This document shows positions 34,375-45,974 of a DNA stretch of 53,133 nt, one piece after another. Under the pieces are notes generated by a model. It saw only the letters and a list, made by a program, of their open reading frames with translations, had not been told where the DNA came from and searched no databases. The DNA is taken from assembly GCA_016291665.1 (NCBI GenBank), contig JAEEYE010000001.1, positions 119,021 to 172,153 of the forward strand, written 5' to 3'. The DNA is from Oxalobacter sp. (lineage in GTDB: Bacteria > Pseudomonadota > Gammaproteobacteria > Burkholderiales > Burkholderiaceae_D). Positions within the stretch are counted from its first letter, which is position 1; the number at the start of each line of letters is the position of its first letter. A program made the translations under genes and the position numbers.

Positions 34375-34953
34375 ATGGCCATCCGAATGATTGTGGGGCT
34401 TGGGAACCCCGGCCCTGAATATGAACTGACCCGCCACAATGCAGGGTTCTGGTTTGTCGATAACCTCAATACATCTGACCGTTGGAACCGCGAAACGAAA
34501 TTTTCCGCCTTGGTTGCAAAGATGAATATTGGCGGAACAGATGTCCTTTTAGTAAAACCCCAGACCTACATGAACCGCTCAGGTTTGGCCGTTGGCTCAA
34601 TTGCCCGTTTTTACAAAATCAAACCTGAAGAAATCCTTGTCGTACACGATGAACTCGATATCCAACCAGGACAGGCAAAGCTGAAACGCTCCGGATCAAC
34701 CGGTGGCCACAATGGCCTGAAAGATATCGTCAATGCCTTGGGCTCACAGAATTTCTGGCGGTTGCGCCTTGGCATAGGCCATCCACGTAATACAAGCCCT
34801 CACCTGCCGGTCATTGACTACGTTCTGCAGCGCCCTAAAAACGAGGATATGGGCAGGATTGTCGATGCCATCAACCGCGCAATCCCCGTATTGCCAGATG
34901 CCCTTGGCGATAAGATGGAAAAAGCCATGATGACATTGCACTCAGGCAACTGA
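34375..34953 (+). CDS. pth: Peptidyl-tRNA hydrolase
   Basis: This 192-residue enzyme releases tRNA from prematurely dropped peptidyl-tRNA. Landmarks are IVGLGNPGPEYELTRHNAG with the catalytic histidine, KPQTYMNRSG, VVHDELDIQPG and GGHNGLKDI. GGAAAC precedes the start. Its end faces the prs end at a distance of 19 bases. Confidence 0.97.
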   Translation: MAIRMIVGLGNPGPEYELTRHNAGFWFVDNLNTSDRWNRETKFSALVAKMNIGGTDVLLVKPQTYMNRSGLAVGSIARFYKIKPEEILVVHDELDIQPGQAKLKRSGSTGGHNGLKDIVNALGSQNFWRLRLGIGHPRNTSPHLPVIDYVLQRPKNEDMGRIVDAINRAIPVLPDALGDKMEKAMMTLHSGN

Positions 34954-34972
34954 GGGATTGCCACTAAAGCCT

Positions 34973-35935
34973 TCAGCTGCTTAACATATCCTGCAAGTAC
35001 TGCATGACAGATTCGCCTGAGCTGACCCGCCTTAGTGTTTCCGCAAGTAGTTCATCACAGGAAACCTGGCGGATTTTGCTACATTTCTTTGCCAAATCAG
35101 AAAGCGGGATGGTATCCGTCACAACCAGTTCGTCCAAGGACGACGCTGCGATACGTTCAACGGCAGGACCTGAGAGTACTGCGTGCGTACAATAAGCAAC
35201 AACCATCTTCGCTCCGCGTTCCTTTAGGGAATCAGCCGCTTTGGTCATTGTGCCGGCTGTGTCGACAATATCGTCCATGATGACACAGTTTTTGCCTTCT
35301 ACACTGCCAATCAGGTTCATGACTTCTGACTCATTAGGCCTTGGACGGCGCTTGTCAATAATAGAGAGTTCACATCCCAAACGCTCTGCAACCGCACGCG
35401 CCCTGACAACGCCACCTATGTCTGGCGAGACAACCACCAGATTTTTGTAACTTTTCTTTTTCAAATCCCTTAAGAGAACGGGGGAAGCATAGATATTGTC
35501 GACAGGAATATCAAAGAACCCTTGGATTTGATCTGCATGGACATCAATAATGATGACACGGTCAACACCCACACGCTCCAACATATTTGCGATAACACGC
35601 GCCGAAATCGCAACACGCGTGGAACGCGGACGACGATCCTGCCTAGCATAGCCAAAATAAGGAATGCACGCAGTAATACGCTCAGCAGATGCACGCTTTA
35701 GTGCATCGACCATCAGGAGAATTTCCATCAGATTATCGTTGGTCGGTGCACAGGTCGGTTGAATAATGAACACATCTTTACCACGAACGTTTTCATTCAA
35801 TTCAACACGGACTTCTCCATCGGAAAACTTGGTAACAAGAGATTTACCCAAAGGAAGTCCTAGCCTGCTGGCAACTTTTGATGCAAGGGCGGGGTTTGCA
35901 TTACCGGCAAAAATCATCAGTTTACTATCAGACAT
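34973..35935 (-). CDS. prs: Ribose-phosphate pyrophosphokinase
   Basis: This 320-residue enzyme makes phosphoribosyl pyrophosphate from ribose 5-phosphate and ATP, feeding purine, pyrimidine, His, Trp and NAD synthesis. It shows [27 protein letters not shown] with the catalytic loop start and the PRPP-binding motif [15 protein letters not shown]. It is alone on the minus strand; the usual neighbour rplY (L25/Ctc) and upstream ispE are not found here. Confidence 0.97.
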   Translation of the reverse strand: MSDSKLMIFAGNANPALASKVASRLGLPLGKSLVTKFSDGEVRVELNENVRGKDVFIIQPTCAPTNDNLMEILLMVDALKRASAERITACIPYFGYARQDRRPRSTRVAISARVIANMLERVGVDRVIIIDVHADQIQGFFDIPVDNIYASPVLLRDLKKKSYKNLVVVSPDIGGVVRARAVAERLGCELSIIDKRRPRPNESEVMNLIGSVEGKNCVIMDDIVDTAGTMTKAADSLKERGAKMVVAYCTHAVLSGPAVERIAASSLDELVVTDTIPLSDLAKKCSKIRQVSCDELLAETLRRVSSGESVMQYLQDMLSS

Positions 35936-36072
35936 GACAGTCTCTTTCCATTATCGGTTTGAATCGGAAAATATATCCTCGGCTATTTTATCACTTTCGT
36001 TCCCAAGCTCTTTCAGCAGGAATTCATGCAGTACTTTGCTAAGCAATTAGAAAATCATCGTGGTTAAAAAGT

Positions 36073-36102
36073 CAAAACCCCCGAAATCATAAATTTCGAG
36101 GG
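36073..36102 (-). terminator. Terminator of the atp operon
   Basis: On the minus strand CCCTCGAAAT pairs with ATTTCGGGGG (10 pairs, one T-G) around a 5-base loop, followed by TTTTGACTTTTT. It lies 26 bases beyond the atpC stop. Confidence 0.88.
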
Positions 36103-36128
36103 CTTTGTGATTGTCCACCGATTCGAAA

Positions 36129-36557
36129 TCAGTGCTGACGGTGCTTCTTCAGTTTCTTGATCAGGGTCAGCTGAGCGATAGCCTGGGCAATTTCAGCTTG
36201 TGCTTTTGCGTAGTCAACCTGAGACTGCTTGTTAAGCATTGTATCTTCAGCCAACTTCCTAGCTTCATTTGCCTTAGCTTCATCCAGGTCTTTTGCACGA
36301 ATTGCCGTGTCAGCCAATACCGTGACAGCATGTGGCTGTACTTCAAGGATACCACCTGCTACAAAGACAAACTCTTCTTCATCCTTGCCGCTGATCTTGA
36401 TTCTGACGGCGCCGGGGTTGATGCGGGTAATCAAGGGAGCGTGGCGTGGAAGGATCCCCAGCTCGCCCATTTCACCCGGCAGAGCAACAAACTCGGCTTC
36501 TCCGGAGAAAATCAATTCTTCCGCAGAAACGACGTCAATATGTATGGTATTCGCCAT
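36129..36557 (-). CDS. atpC: ATP synthase F1 epsilon subunit
   Basis: This 142-residue subunit of the F1 rotor regulates ATP hydrolysis. The beta-sandwich shows [20 protein letters not shown] and [13 protein letters not shown]; the C-terminal helical domain follows from about residue 90. The start at 36557 has AAGAAGG about 8 bases upstream. An in-frame ATG at 36605 would give a longer unlikely N-terminus. It is the last gene of the operon. Confidence 0.95.
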   Translation of the reverse strand: MANTIHIDVVSAEELIFSGEAEFVALPGEMGELGILPRHAPLITRINPGAVRIKISGKDEEEFVFVAGGILEVQPHAVTVLADTAIRAKDLDEAKANEARKLAEDTMLNKQSQVDYAKAQAEIAQAIAQLTLIKKLKKHRQH

Positions 36558-36630
36558 GTCTAAAACCTTCTTGTATTCATTGATCTCCGCAACCCGTGTC
36601 GTCATGCCAACACAGGCTACAGTCGGTCAA

Positions 36631-38025
<1,395 letters not shown>

Positions 38026-38064
38026 TTAATAATTATTGCGTTTAATCTTTTAATAGAATCCGGA

Positions 38065-38934
38065 TCAGACCGCAGCCGCACCCGCAACGATTTCCGAAAG
38101 TTCTGTGGTAATCGCTGCCTGACGGGTTTTGTTGTAAACCAGTCTCAGGTCTGCAATCACGTTACCTGCATTATCGCTTGCTGCTTTCATAGCCACCATA
38201 CGGGCAGACTGTTCAGAGCCAATATTTTCTGCTACAGCCTGGTAAAGCAGGGCTTCGATATAACGCTGTAACAATGCATCAATAACAGTCGGCGCATCCG
38301 GTTCGTAGATATACTCCCAATTTGCGGTTTTGCCTTCCGTCTTTAACGTATCCTGAGGCAATGGAAGCAGCTGTTCAATCACTGGTTCCTGCTTCATCGT
38401 ATTGATGAATTTGTTATAGCACAGATAAATTGCGTCGAGTTCACCAGCAGTGTATTCATCCAGCACAACCTTAAATGGCCCAATGAGCTGTTCAAGGCGT
38501 GGGGCATCCCCTAGCTGAACAACTGAAGAAACAACCTTCGCGCCAATGCGGTTGAGGAAACCCAAACCCTTTGTACCAATGGCCAGATTGATGATGCTGT
38601 TACCTTTGGACTCTTCATCCTTCATCTTATTGGTGACGGCCCTCAGGATATTAGTATTAAGACCGCCACACAGCCCCTTGTCTGTGGTGACAACAACTAA
38701 CGCAATGCGTTTGGCATCACCACGTTCAACCATGAAAGGATGGGTATATTCAGGATGGGCTTCCATCAAATGCGACGCAATGAGACGAACCGTCTCACTG
38801 TACGGACGGCTGGCACGCATCCTATCCTGCGCCTTACGCATCTTGGATGCTGCCACCATTTCCATCGCCTTGGTGATTTTCTTCGTGTTTTCTACGCTGC
38901 TTATCTGGCTACGTATTTCCTTGCCTGATGCCAT
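38065..38934 (-). CDS. atpG: ATP synthase F1 gamma subunit
   Basis: This 289-residue central shaft turns inside the alpha/beta ring. The N-terminal helix [20 protein letters not shown] and the C-terminal [18 protein letters not shown] helix are typical. [13 protein letters not shown] is the conserved Rossmann-like loop. Confidence 0.97.
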   Translation of the reverse strand: MASGKEIRSQISSVENTKKITKAMEMVAASKMRKAQDRMRASRPYSETVRLIASHLMEAHPEYTHPFMVERGDAKRIALVVVTTDKGLCGGLNTNILRAVTNKMKDEESKGNSIINLAIGTKGLGFLNRIGAKVVSSVVQLGDAPRLEQLIGPFKVVLDEYTAGELDAIYLCYNKFINTMKQEPVIEQLLPLPQDTLKTEGKTANWEYIYEPDAPTVIDALLQRYIEALLYQAVAENIGSEQSARMVAMKAASDNAGNVIADLRLVYNKTRQAAITTELSEIVAGAAAV

Positions 38935-38970
38935 GAGGCTTAACTCCTTGTCGCGTTAATTAAAAGCTAA

Positions 38971-40521
38971 TCACGCAGCTTTCTGGGCACGATCCTGTTT
39001 GAATTCGGTAATGGCCTGAGCCAGTGTCGATTCATCGTCCTTGTCCAGTTTCTTGTTTTCGTCAATCCGATTCATCAGGTCAGCGTGGTTGTCCTTCATA
39101 TAAGCATGCAGTTCTGCTTCAAATGGCAGAACATCAGACACAGGGATATCATCCAAGAATCCGCTGTTCACCGCAAACAGAGAAACGGACATCAAAGAAA
39201 TTGGCAGTGGAGAATACTGATTCTGCTTCAACAATTCCGTAACACGTGCGCCACGGTCAAGCTGACGCCTTGTTGCTTCGTCAAGGTCAGAAGCAAACTG
39301 AGCAAATGCAGCCAATTCACGGTACTGAGCCAAGTCAGTACGAATACCGCCGGACAGGCTCTTAATTGCCTTAGTCTGTGCAGCACCACCAACACGAGAA
39401 ACGGAAATACCTGCATTAATTGCTGGACGAATACCAGAATTAAACAAACCGGTTTCCAAGAAAATCTGACCGTCGGTAATAGAAATAACGTTCGTCGGCA
39501 CGAATGCAGAAACGTCACCTGCCTGGGTTTCAATGATTGGCAATGCCGTCAGAGAACCCGTCTTACCTTTCACTTCACCATTGGTGAACTGTTCAACATA
39601 GTGCGCATTAACGCGTGCAGCACGTTCGAGCAAACGAGAGTGCAGGTAGAAAACGTCACCAGGGAAAGCTTCACGTCCTGGTGGACGACGTAGCAACAAG
39701 GAAACTTGGCGATAAGCAACAGCCTGCTTACTGAGGTCATCATAAACAATCAGTGCGTCCTGGCCACGGTCGCGGAAGTATTCGCCCATTGCACAGCCGG
39801 CATAAGGAGCGATGTACTGCATTGCAGCAGATTCGGAAGCAGTTGCAGCAACAACAATGGTATAAGTCATTGCGCCGTTTTCTTCCAACGCACGAACAGT
39901 GTTTTTAATAGAAGAGGCTTTCTGACCGATTGCAACATAAATGCAAATCATGTCCTGACCCTTCTGGTTAATAATAGCGTCAACAGCTACAGCAGTTTTA
40001 CCAGTCTGGCGGTCACCAATAATCAGTTCACGCTGACCACGGCCAATTGGCACCATGGAGTCAATCGCCTTCAAGCCAGTTTGCATCGGCTGAGAAACGG
40101 ACTGGCGGGAAATAACCCCAGGGGCAATTTTTTCAATAGGGCTTGCAATCTTAGCGTTGACAGGACCTTTTCCGTCAATCGGTTCGCCCAAGGAGTTGAC
40201 AACGCGACCGATCAGTTCAGGACCCGTTGGCACTTCCAAAATACGTCCGGTACATTTGACGGTATCGCCTTCAGAAATGTGTTCATATGCACCCAGAATA
40301 ACGGCGCCGACAGAGTCGCGTTCCAGGTTCAATGCCAAACCAAAAGTGTTTCCAGGGAACTCCAGCATTTCCCCCTGCATGACGTCAGAGAGGCCATGGA
40401 TACGGCAGATACCGTCAGAGACGGAAATGACGGTACCCTGATTGCGAATCTCAGCTGAATCGCCAAGATTCTCTATCCGATTCTTAATCAGATCACTGAT
40501 TTCGGACGGGTTGAGTAACAT
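38971..40521 (-). CDS. atpA: ATP synthase F1 alpha subunit
   Basis: This 516-residue regulatory subunit has the Walker [16 protein letters not shown] and the arginine finger region in [15 protein letters not shown]. It is followed by atpG at 36 bases. Confidence 0.98.
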   Translation of the reverse strand: MLLNPSEISDLIKNRIENLGDSAEIRNQGTVISVSDGICRIHGLSDVMQGEMLEFPGNTFGLALNLERDSVGAVILGAYEHISEGDTVKCTGRILEVPTGPELIGRVVNSLGEPIDGKGPVNAKIASPIEKIAPGVISRQSVSQPMQTGLKAIDSMVPIGRGQRELIIGDRQTGKTAVAVDAIINQKGQDMICIYVAIGQKASSIKNTVRALEENGAMTYTIVVAATASESAAMQYIAPYAGCAMGEYFRDRGQDALIVYDDLSKQAVAYRQVSLLLRRPPGREAFPGDVFYLHSRLLERAARVNAHYVEQFTNGEVKGKTGSLTALPIIETQAGDVSAFVPTNVISITDGQIFLETGLFNSGIRPAINAGISVSRVGGAAQTKAIKSLSGGIRTDLAQYRELAAFAQFASDLDEATRRQLDRGARVTELLKQNQYSPLPISLMSVSLFAVNSGFLDDIPVSDVLPFEAELHAYMKDNHADLMNRIDENKKLDKDDESTLAQAITEFKQDRAQKAA

Positions 40522-40569
40522 ACTAACTCCTAATGTATTCTATCGGTTCGCGCCGCGCGGGCAGCTTGA

Positions 40570-41100
40570 TTACGAAACAAGGGTATCCTGCATATTCTGC
40601 AGTTTTCCGCGAACGGACAAGTCCAATACTTCATCGCCTACGGTGACACATATGCCCCCAATCAGCGAACTGTCAACCTCGACTTGAGGAATAAGCTTGC
40701 GAGCAAACCGTTTTTCCAGTCTGGTAACAATTTCTTGCGTCTGGGCTTCCGTCATTGGAAAAGCGCTGACAATCAGTGCAATAGCAGCTCCCTGACTTGC
40801 GTTTTTCAGCTCCTCAAACTGACGAGCAATCTCAGGCAACACAGAAACACGGTCGTTGTCCACCAAAACCTTGACGAAGTTCTTCAACTGCGGATCATTT
40901 TCGCAACGGAACACCGTATAAAGCACACTCGCTATTTGATCCTTAGCCAAGGTCGGATTATTGGCAACTTCCATCACGCTTGGGTTAGAAGCGATTTTTG
41001 CCAACGCATCGACAAGCTTAGACCAACGCAGCAGATCTTCTTTCTGTGCTATCTGAAACAATGCTTCAGCGTAAGGGCGCGCTACAGTAGCTATTTCCAT
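40570..41100 (-). CDS. atpH: ATP synthase F1 delta subunit
   Basis: This 176-residue stator subunit ties F1 to the b-dimer. The N-terminus MEIATVARPYAEALFQIAQK and the C-terminal motif IGGICVTVGDEVLDLSVRGK are standard. It starts 2 bases after the atpF stop codon. Confidence 0.95.
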   Translation of the reverse strand: MEIATVARPYAEALFQIAQKEDLLRWSKLVDALAKIASNPSVMEVANNPTLAKDQIASVLYTVFRCENDPQLKNFVKVLVDNDRVSVLPEIARQFEELKNASQGAAIALIVSAFPMTEAQTQEIVTRLEKRFARKLIPQVEVDSSLIGGICVTVGDEVLDLSVRGKLQNMQDTLVS

Positions 41101-41102
41101 AA

Positions 41103-41573
41103 TTACAGTTCAGCAGAAAGTTTATTCAACAGTTCGGCGTGAGCTTCAGCATTGATTTCCCGTTTGAGAATCTGCTCAGCCCCCTTGACTGCCAGGTTTG
41201 CAACCTCTGCTCGAAGCTGCTCTCTTGCCTGCCTGATCTGCAAATCCGCTTGGGCACGAGCCTGAGCCAAGATATCAGCTGCTTGCGATTCAGCACTCAA
41301 CTTGATTTCTTCTGCAACTTTCTGAGCCCTGACTTCAGCATCCTGAACACGCTTTGCGCCTTCTTCTTTCGCTTTTGCGATTTCAGCCTTGACGTGCTGC
41401 TGGACAGCAATCATCTCTTGCTTGCTTCGGTCAGCGGCAGTCAAACCCTCTTGGATTTTTGTTGCGCGTTCGTCCAATGCCTTCATTATAGGCGGCCATA
41501 CCACTTTTGCCGTAAATATGGCAAGGATAAGGAAGACCACGAGCTGCGCAAAAAGCGTCGCATTCAAATTCAT
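41103..41573 (-). CDS. atpF: ATP synthase F0 b subunit
   Basis: This 156-residue stator protein has one N-terminal membrane helix ([20 protein letters not shown]) and a long alanine-, lysine- and glutamate-rich coiled coil. The length matches other proteobacteria. Confidence 0.95.
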   Translation of the reverse strand: MNLNATLFAQLVVFLILAIFTAKVVWPPIMKALDERATKIQEGLTAADRSKQEMIAVQQHVKAEIAKAKEEGAKRVQDAEVRAQKVAEEIKLSAESQAADILAQARAQADLQIRQAREQLRAEVANLAVKGAEQILKREINAEAHAELLNKLSAEL

Positions 41574-41640
41574 GGTAAATCCCTTTTTAAAATAATGTCA
41601 CAACTAACAATTCCAGCTTGCTGGATATCGTGCCGGACAA

Positions 41641-41928
<288 letters not shown>

Positions 41929-41943
41929 TTAAAAAACTTGGTC

Positions 41944-42780
41944 TTAGTGTCCTTCATGTGCAAGCCCCAGATACACCAGCGTCAGAATCATAAAGATGAA
42001 CGCCTGCAGGAACACAATCAGGATATGGAATATTGCCCAAATTGCCCCAGCAATCACATGCCCAAGGAACAAGAGGGAACCACCGATGGAGAATGTCGCA
42101 TAAGCACCCAACATCGCAATCATCAAGAACAGTAACTCGCCAGCATACATATTGCCCCACAACCGCATGCCAAGGGAAATCATCTTGGTAACGTATTCAA
42201 TGCAGTTCAGGAGGAAGTTGGCAGGAGCCAAGGCAATGCCGAAAGGCGCCGCAAAGAGTTCATGGAAGAAGCCCTTGAACCCTTTGACCTTAACGCCAAA
42301 GTAGAGCATCAACAGCACAACACCCAAAGACATACCAATCGTGCCATTCAAGTCTGAGGTCGGCACCACACGGTGATGCGTAATCGTCGAATCAAGACCA
42401 GTCCAAGCAAAAATCTGGCCAAACAAATCAACCGGCAGGAAGTCCAAGCTATTCATCAAGGAAATCCAGACAAAAATGGTCAAAGCTAATGGAGCAATAA
42501 AGCGACGGTCACCGTGAATCTGCGCCTTTGATTGGGTGTCACACATCTCAACAAGGACTTCAACAACCGACTGCATACGACTTGGCGTTCCGGAGGTGGC
42601 GCGTTTAGCAACAACCATCATCACGATACAGGCAAGTACACCACAGAAAATCGACCAGAAAAGGGTGTCCAGATTGATGATAGAAAAATCGACAATCTTA
42701 GTTTGATGAGATGTCCCAAAGTTCTCAAGATGGTGGGACACATATTCTGCTAGTGTTGGCGTATGGGCATCAGTCGCCAT
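41944..42780 (-). CDS. atpB: ATP synthase F0 a subunit
   Basis: This 278-residue membrane protein forms the ion half-channels beside the c-ring. The key arginine lies in SLGMRLWGNMYAGEL. The start at 42780 is preceded by AGGGGG at 5 bases; a GTG two codons upstream is an alternative. It starts 2 bases after the atpI stop. Confidence 0.95.
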   Translation of the reverse strand: MATDAHTPTLAEYVSHHLENFGTSHQTKIVDFSIINLDTLFWSIFCGVLACIVMMVVAKRATSGTPSRMQSVVEVLVEMCDTQSKAQIHGDRRFIAPLALTIFVWISLMNSLDFLPVDLFGQIFAWTGLDSTITHHRVVPTSDLNGTIGMSLGVVLLMLYFGVKVKGFKGFFHELFAAPFGIALAPANFLLNCIEYVTKMISLGMRLWGNMYAGELLFLMIAMLGAYATFSIGGSLLFLGHVIAGAIWAIFHILIVFLQAFIFMILTLVYLGLAHEGH

Positions 42781-42782
42781 AA

Positions 42783-43127
42783 TCACCCCCTCGCTTTCAA
42801 CAATAAAACAATATAAACCTTAACAACCAAGACAAAACTAATAAGGTACGCAATCCAGTTTATATCTCGGTATATCCAGAAGGTCGCAATCATTAAAACC
42901 ATAGCGATGACAACCTTCACAAATTCCATGACAAAAAATGTAGCAGGCTTGAGCCTAACAAAAACCTTCTCCGCAACCAACATACCGACATAGAAGAAGA
43001 TATTGGGAATGACACTACAAAGTCCTGCAAGGATTGATGCTATCCCGGCAGGAATACCACCTATCCAAGCCGCAATGAGCACAATCAGTATTGCAATCAC
43101 TGACTGCCACAGCAATGCACGCCCCAT
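42783..43127 (-). CDS. atpI: ATP synthase assembly protein I
   Basis: This 114-residue membrane protein has four hydrophobic segments, including the conserved GGIPAGIASILAGLCSVIPN. AtpI helps c-ring assembly and magnesium handling in other bacteria. It is the first gene of the atp operon, with two promoters upstream. Confidence 0.85.
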   Translation of the reverse strand: MGRALLWQSVIAILIVLIAAWIGGIPAGIASILAGLCSVIPNIFFYVGMLVAEKVFVRLKPATFFVMEFVKVVIAMVLMIATFWIYRDINWIAYLISFVLVVKVYIVLLLKARG

Positions 43128-43207
43128 TTTCGGTCTCTATCTACTATCTTTATCCAACCAAGAGTGCCTTCCACAAGACTCTTACCCTTAGTTGCCTAAG
43201 GCGCCCG

Positions 43208-43237
43208 ATTATACTGACCACGCTTAGATTCAGTCAA
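43208..43237 (-). promoter_or_regulatory. Promoter P2 of the atp operon
   Basis: On the minus strand TTGACT (43237-43232) and a perfect TATAAT (43213-43208) are separated by 18 bases. It lies about 80 bases before the atpI ATG. Confidence 0.75.
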
Positions 43238-43277
43238 TAAAACGGAATACACCCTTATCCCATACGATAGCCTTGCG

Positions 43278-43306
43278 ATTATCCTATGCAGAAAATCCCC
43301 CGTCAA
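43278..43306 (-). promoter_or_regulatory. Promoter P1 of the atp operon
   Basis: On the minus strand TTGACG (43306-43301) and GATAAT (43283-43278) are separated by 17 bases. It lies 70 bases upstream of P2. Confidence 0.7.
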
Positions 43307-43460
43307 TGAAATTTTACCGAATCCATATGTAACTTTTTTCTTAAACTGTGGTTAAAAGGTCGCTTGTTTCCTTGCCCCAACAAATTTGCGACAAAGAAAG
43401 GCAAAAATGATGCCGCTTGCACCAAGACCTCTAATCAGCCCGCATCAGACGCATCGCCAA

Positions 43461-44198
43461 TTAAAGAGATTTCTGGACGACCAGTTTCTGATACAACCCA
43501 CCAAAGTAGGTCTTGTGCTGAACAACTTGGCAACCATGCCCTTCAGGAAACCAATGGGTCAACTCATGCCGCCAAAGATCCGTCGCATAGGGTTCAAACA
43601 AGAGGAAAACCAACCGTTGATAAAGCCTAAAAGGGTGGTACCAATGCGGCTTATGGAATTCGACAAAAATCAACTTCCCCCCGGGTTTTGTCACCCGTAC
43701 CGCTTCAGCAAAGACCTGGCGACGTTTATCCTCCGGAACTTCATGTGGTAGGAAAAAAAGCAGGACATAGTCATAGCTGCTGTCTGGACAATTCAACTTC
43801 GTCGCATCACATTGGATCAGCCTAACTTTCGTATCAGGGTATTTCAGTTTCGATCTGACGTTATCCAATTGGATCTGCAGGACATCGATGACATCCAAGC
43901 GGCCATCTTCATTCAACCTCGCCTCAATACTTGGCGTCAATTTCCCATAAGCGCAAGTCACTTGAAGCATGTCACCAGAAATGCCATCCGGGAACTCTTC
44001 CAGCACGGCATTGGTTAAGCGATTATAGTTCCCTAAAAGAATGACATTGATTAGAAACGGATTGTCCCAGAACGCCACTGCCCGCGGATGCTCATAAGCC
44101 CACCAATAAAGCTTGCGAAGATATCCTGGCGTTTCCAGTGGTACAGGTGCCTCCTTGAATTCCGGCAAATGCTTGTTGGAAGTATCTTGGGAACTCAT
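43461..44198 (-). CDS. rquA: Rhodoquinone biosynthesis protein RquA
   Basis: This 245-residue protein matches RquA, a methyltransferase-like enzyme that converts ubiquinone to rhodoquinone by transferring an amino group from S-adenosylmethionine. Landmarks are TPGYLRKLYWWAYEHPRAV at residue 23, FLINVILLGNYNRL, the unusual motif CAYGKLTP in place of a glycine-rich SAM loop, DVIDV, a CDATKL acidic motif and the C-terminal FGGLYQKLV. Tyr84, Asp102/Asp105 and Asp131 fall in the stretches described as important for RquA. Rhodoquinone carries electrons to fumarate under low oxygen. The gene lies directly upstream of the atp promoters. I identify it by recalled family pattern, not a search. Confidence 0.82.
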   Translation of the reverse strand: MSSQDTSNKHLPEFKEAPVPLETPGYLRKLYWWAYEHPRAVAFWDNPFLINVILLGNYNRLTNAVLEEFPDGISGDMLQVTCAYGKLTPSIEARLNEDGRLDVIDVLQIQLDNVRSKLKYPDTKVRLIQCDATKLNCPDSSYDYVLLFFLPHEVPEDKRRQVFAEAVRVTKPGGKLIFVEFHKPHWYHPFRLYQRLVFLLFEPYATDLWRHELTHWFPEGHGCQVVQHKTYFGGLYQKLVVQKSL

Positions 44199-44381
44199 AT
44201 GGTAGGAAACCTCATAAGGGAATCATTTGGCAATGCGACACTTGGCCACGCTCGAGTGAATCTGCCCACTGACAAAGAAATCATGTTCTGTTACAGCAAG
44301 CATATCGAGAAAAAGAAAAAATCAGAATCCCGAAGCAGCAAATGATGCAACGTCGGGGTTCATAAACGCATCTGTGAACGC

Positions 44382-45023
44382 TTATCCCTTAAAGCGAACG
44401 TAAGGGTTCATGCGTTTTTCCGATCCGATTGTTGATGTCGGCCCGTGACCAGGAATGAACTGAACATCATCCGGCAAGGTATACATATTTTCCTGAATCG
44501 CTTTTTCCAGTGCGCGGAAACTACCTTGTTCCAAATCTGTACGGCCAATCGAACCAGCGAAAAGAACATCGCCAGAAACTGCAACCTTACTGTTTTCATC
44601 ATAGAAAACCACATGCCCTGGAGAATGTCCTGGGCAATGGAAAACTTTCAAGGTTTCATTGCCTACAGTAACGGTATCACCCTGATTGAGCCAGCGGTCT
44701 GGTGTAAACGGCTTACCCGGAGGAAGTCCCCACATACGCGTCTGGGTAGACCCCAATGCTTCCAACAACCAGTCATCAGCCTTATTCGGCCCTTCAATAG
44801 GCACACCATAGCGATCTGCCAAATCTCGTGCACCACCACAATGATCCAAATGACCATGGGTAACCAGCACTTTTTCTAGGGTAACTCCCTGTTCTTCGAT
44901 GACTTTACAGATACGGTTAACATCACCGCCTGGATCAACAACAGCGGCTTTATTGGTGTTTTCGTCCCACATCAACGTGCAATTCTGCTGGAATGGGGTC
45001 ACAGGGATAATACGGTATCTCAT
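44382..45023 (-). CDS. Metallo-beta-lactamase-fold hydrolase, glyoxalase II-like (YcbL type)
   Basis: This 213-residue cytoplasmic protein has a complete binuclear metal site: THGHLDHCGG, CPGHSPGHVVFY, SGDVLFAGSIGR and IPGHGPTSTIG. The short length and lack of the glyoxalase II C-terminal helical domain place it in the YcbL group, which can hydrolyse glutathione thioesters. Its start has no neighbour within 168 bases on the same strand; a terminator separates it from coaX. Confidence 0.88.
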   Translation of the reverse strand: MRYRIIPVTPFQQNCTLMWDENTNKAAVVDPGGDVNRICKVIEEQGVTLEKVLVTHGHLDHCGGARDLADRYGVPIEGPNKADDWLLEALGSTQTRMWGLPPGKPFTPDRWLNQGDTVTVGNETLKVFHCPGHSPGHVVFYDENSKVAVSGDVLFAGSIGRTDLEQGSFRALEKAIQENMYTLPDDVQFIPGHGPTSTIGSEKRMNPYVRFKG

Positions 45024-45056
45024 GGCTGCTCGCTATCCTTATTCATCAAGTCAGTC

Positions 45057-45086
45057 AAAACAGATGGAATACCTCTATTCCATCTG
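45057..45086 (-). terminator. Terminator of birA-coaX
   Basis: CAGATGGAATA (45061-45071) and TATTCCATCTG (45076-45086) form a perfect 11-bp stem with a 4-base loop. On the minus strand the stem is followed by TTTTGACTG. Confidence 0.85.
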
Positions 45087-45191
45087 CATATATTCAGATA
45101 ATCTGGGAACTTCATTATAACGGTTTTCACCGAAGATAAATGGACGTTCCCGCTATTTCTGGTCTAATAGATGGGGACTTAACGCCAAGTT

Positions 45192-45971
45192 TCAAGCCTT
45201 TTCAGGAGTAATGGCAGAAACATACAAGCCAATCAGCACCAAATTTGAGACGATGTGGCAAGGAACAGATAAACTCGGCACAATGTATTTGGCAGCACCG
45301 CCAGACAACAAACAGTTCACATTGTCATAGCGCTTGCGGAAAGCTTCAACCGCTCGTTCAATAGCACCTGACTGGGCATTGAGGCAACCAGCAAGAATAG
45401 CAGCGCGAGTATGATTGGCAAAAGGTGTAATGCCTTCTTCCATACCTTCAATTTCAGGCAACTGTTCGGTGTTCATCGCCAAAGAATGCGCCATCAACCC
45501 CAACCCAGGCAAAATCATCCCGCCTAAAAAAACACCCTCTGGCGTAATGGAATCGACAGTAGTTGCCGTCCCAGCCGTCGCCACAACCAATGGCTTGTCT
45601 GGGAAAAGTGCATGCGCCCCAATCATCGAAGCAAACCGATCACACCCAAGCTGTGAACAGTTCCGGTAAGTATTTGTAATGCCAGCGTGAGACGGCTTTG
45701 ACACAAAATACTGGATTTCAGGCGCTTTTGGCAATCGGCCCAAGAATCCGCTTAAGATATCCGAAATTTTTTTGCCGGCAACATTGGAAATGAGAACCTG
45801 CCCAATTGGCTTCTCATCATGCAGGATCCGCCATTCCTGTTCCAAGGAAGCCATGTCGCGATGGCGGACAATGCCAAAATTCTGCCAGATGACTTCCCCA
45901 TATCGTGGGATAGCGCCTGGTTTAGGGCGCGCCCACTTAATGGAAGTGTTTCCAACGTCAATCAGCAACAT
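45192..45971 (-). CDS. coaX: Type III pantothenate kinase
   Basis: This 259-residue enzyme phosphorylates pantothenate, the first step of coenzyme A synthesis. The ASKHA-fold phosphate loop is LLIDVGNTSIKWA; GCDRFASMIGA, ATAGTATTVDSI and the GLLSGG-like LLSGGAAKYI follow. It starts 3 bases after birA, and the pair is common in Burkholderiales. Confidence 0.94.
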   Translation of the reverse strand: MLLIDVGNTSIKWARPKPGAIPRYGEVIWQNFGIVRHRDMASLEQEWRILHDEKPIGQVLISNVAGKKISDILSGFLGRLPKAPEIQYFVSKPSHAGITNTYRNCSQLGCDRFASMIGAHALFPDKPLVVATAGTATTVDSITPEGVFLGGMILPGLGLMAHSLAMNTEQLPEIEGMEEGITPFANHTRAAILAGCLNAQSGAIERAVEAFRKRYDNVNCLLSGGAAKYIVPSLSVPCHIVSNLVLIGLYVSAITPEKA

Positions 45972-45974
45972 GGC

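Larger units (their letters stand above)
43128..43460. other. 333-bp atp leader and promoter region
   Basis: The region between rquA and atpI has no gene and carries two sigma-70-like promoters reading into the atp operon. The leader from the distal promoter would be about 145 bases. No clear terminator for rquA is visible, so readthrough from rquA is possible. Confidence 0.6.

Noticed and set aside
39706-40458. 250-codon plus-strand frame opposite atpA
   Set aside because: It is antisense to conserved atpA, Asn/Thr/Cys-rich and without a ribosome site.
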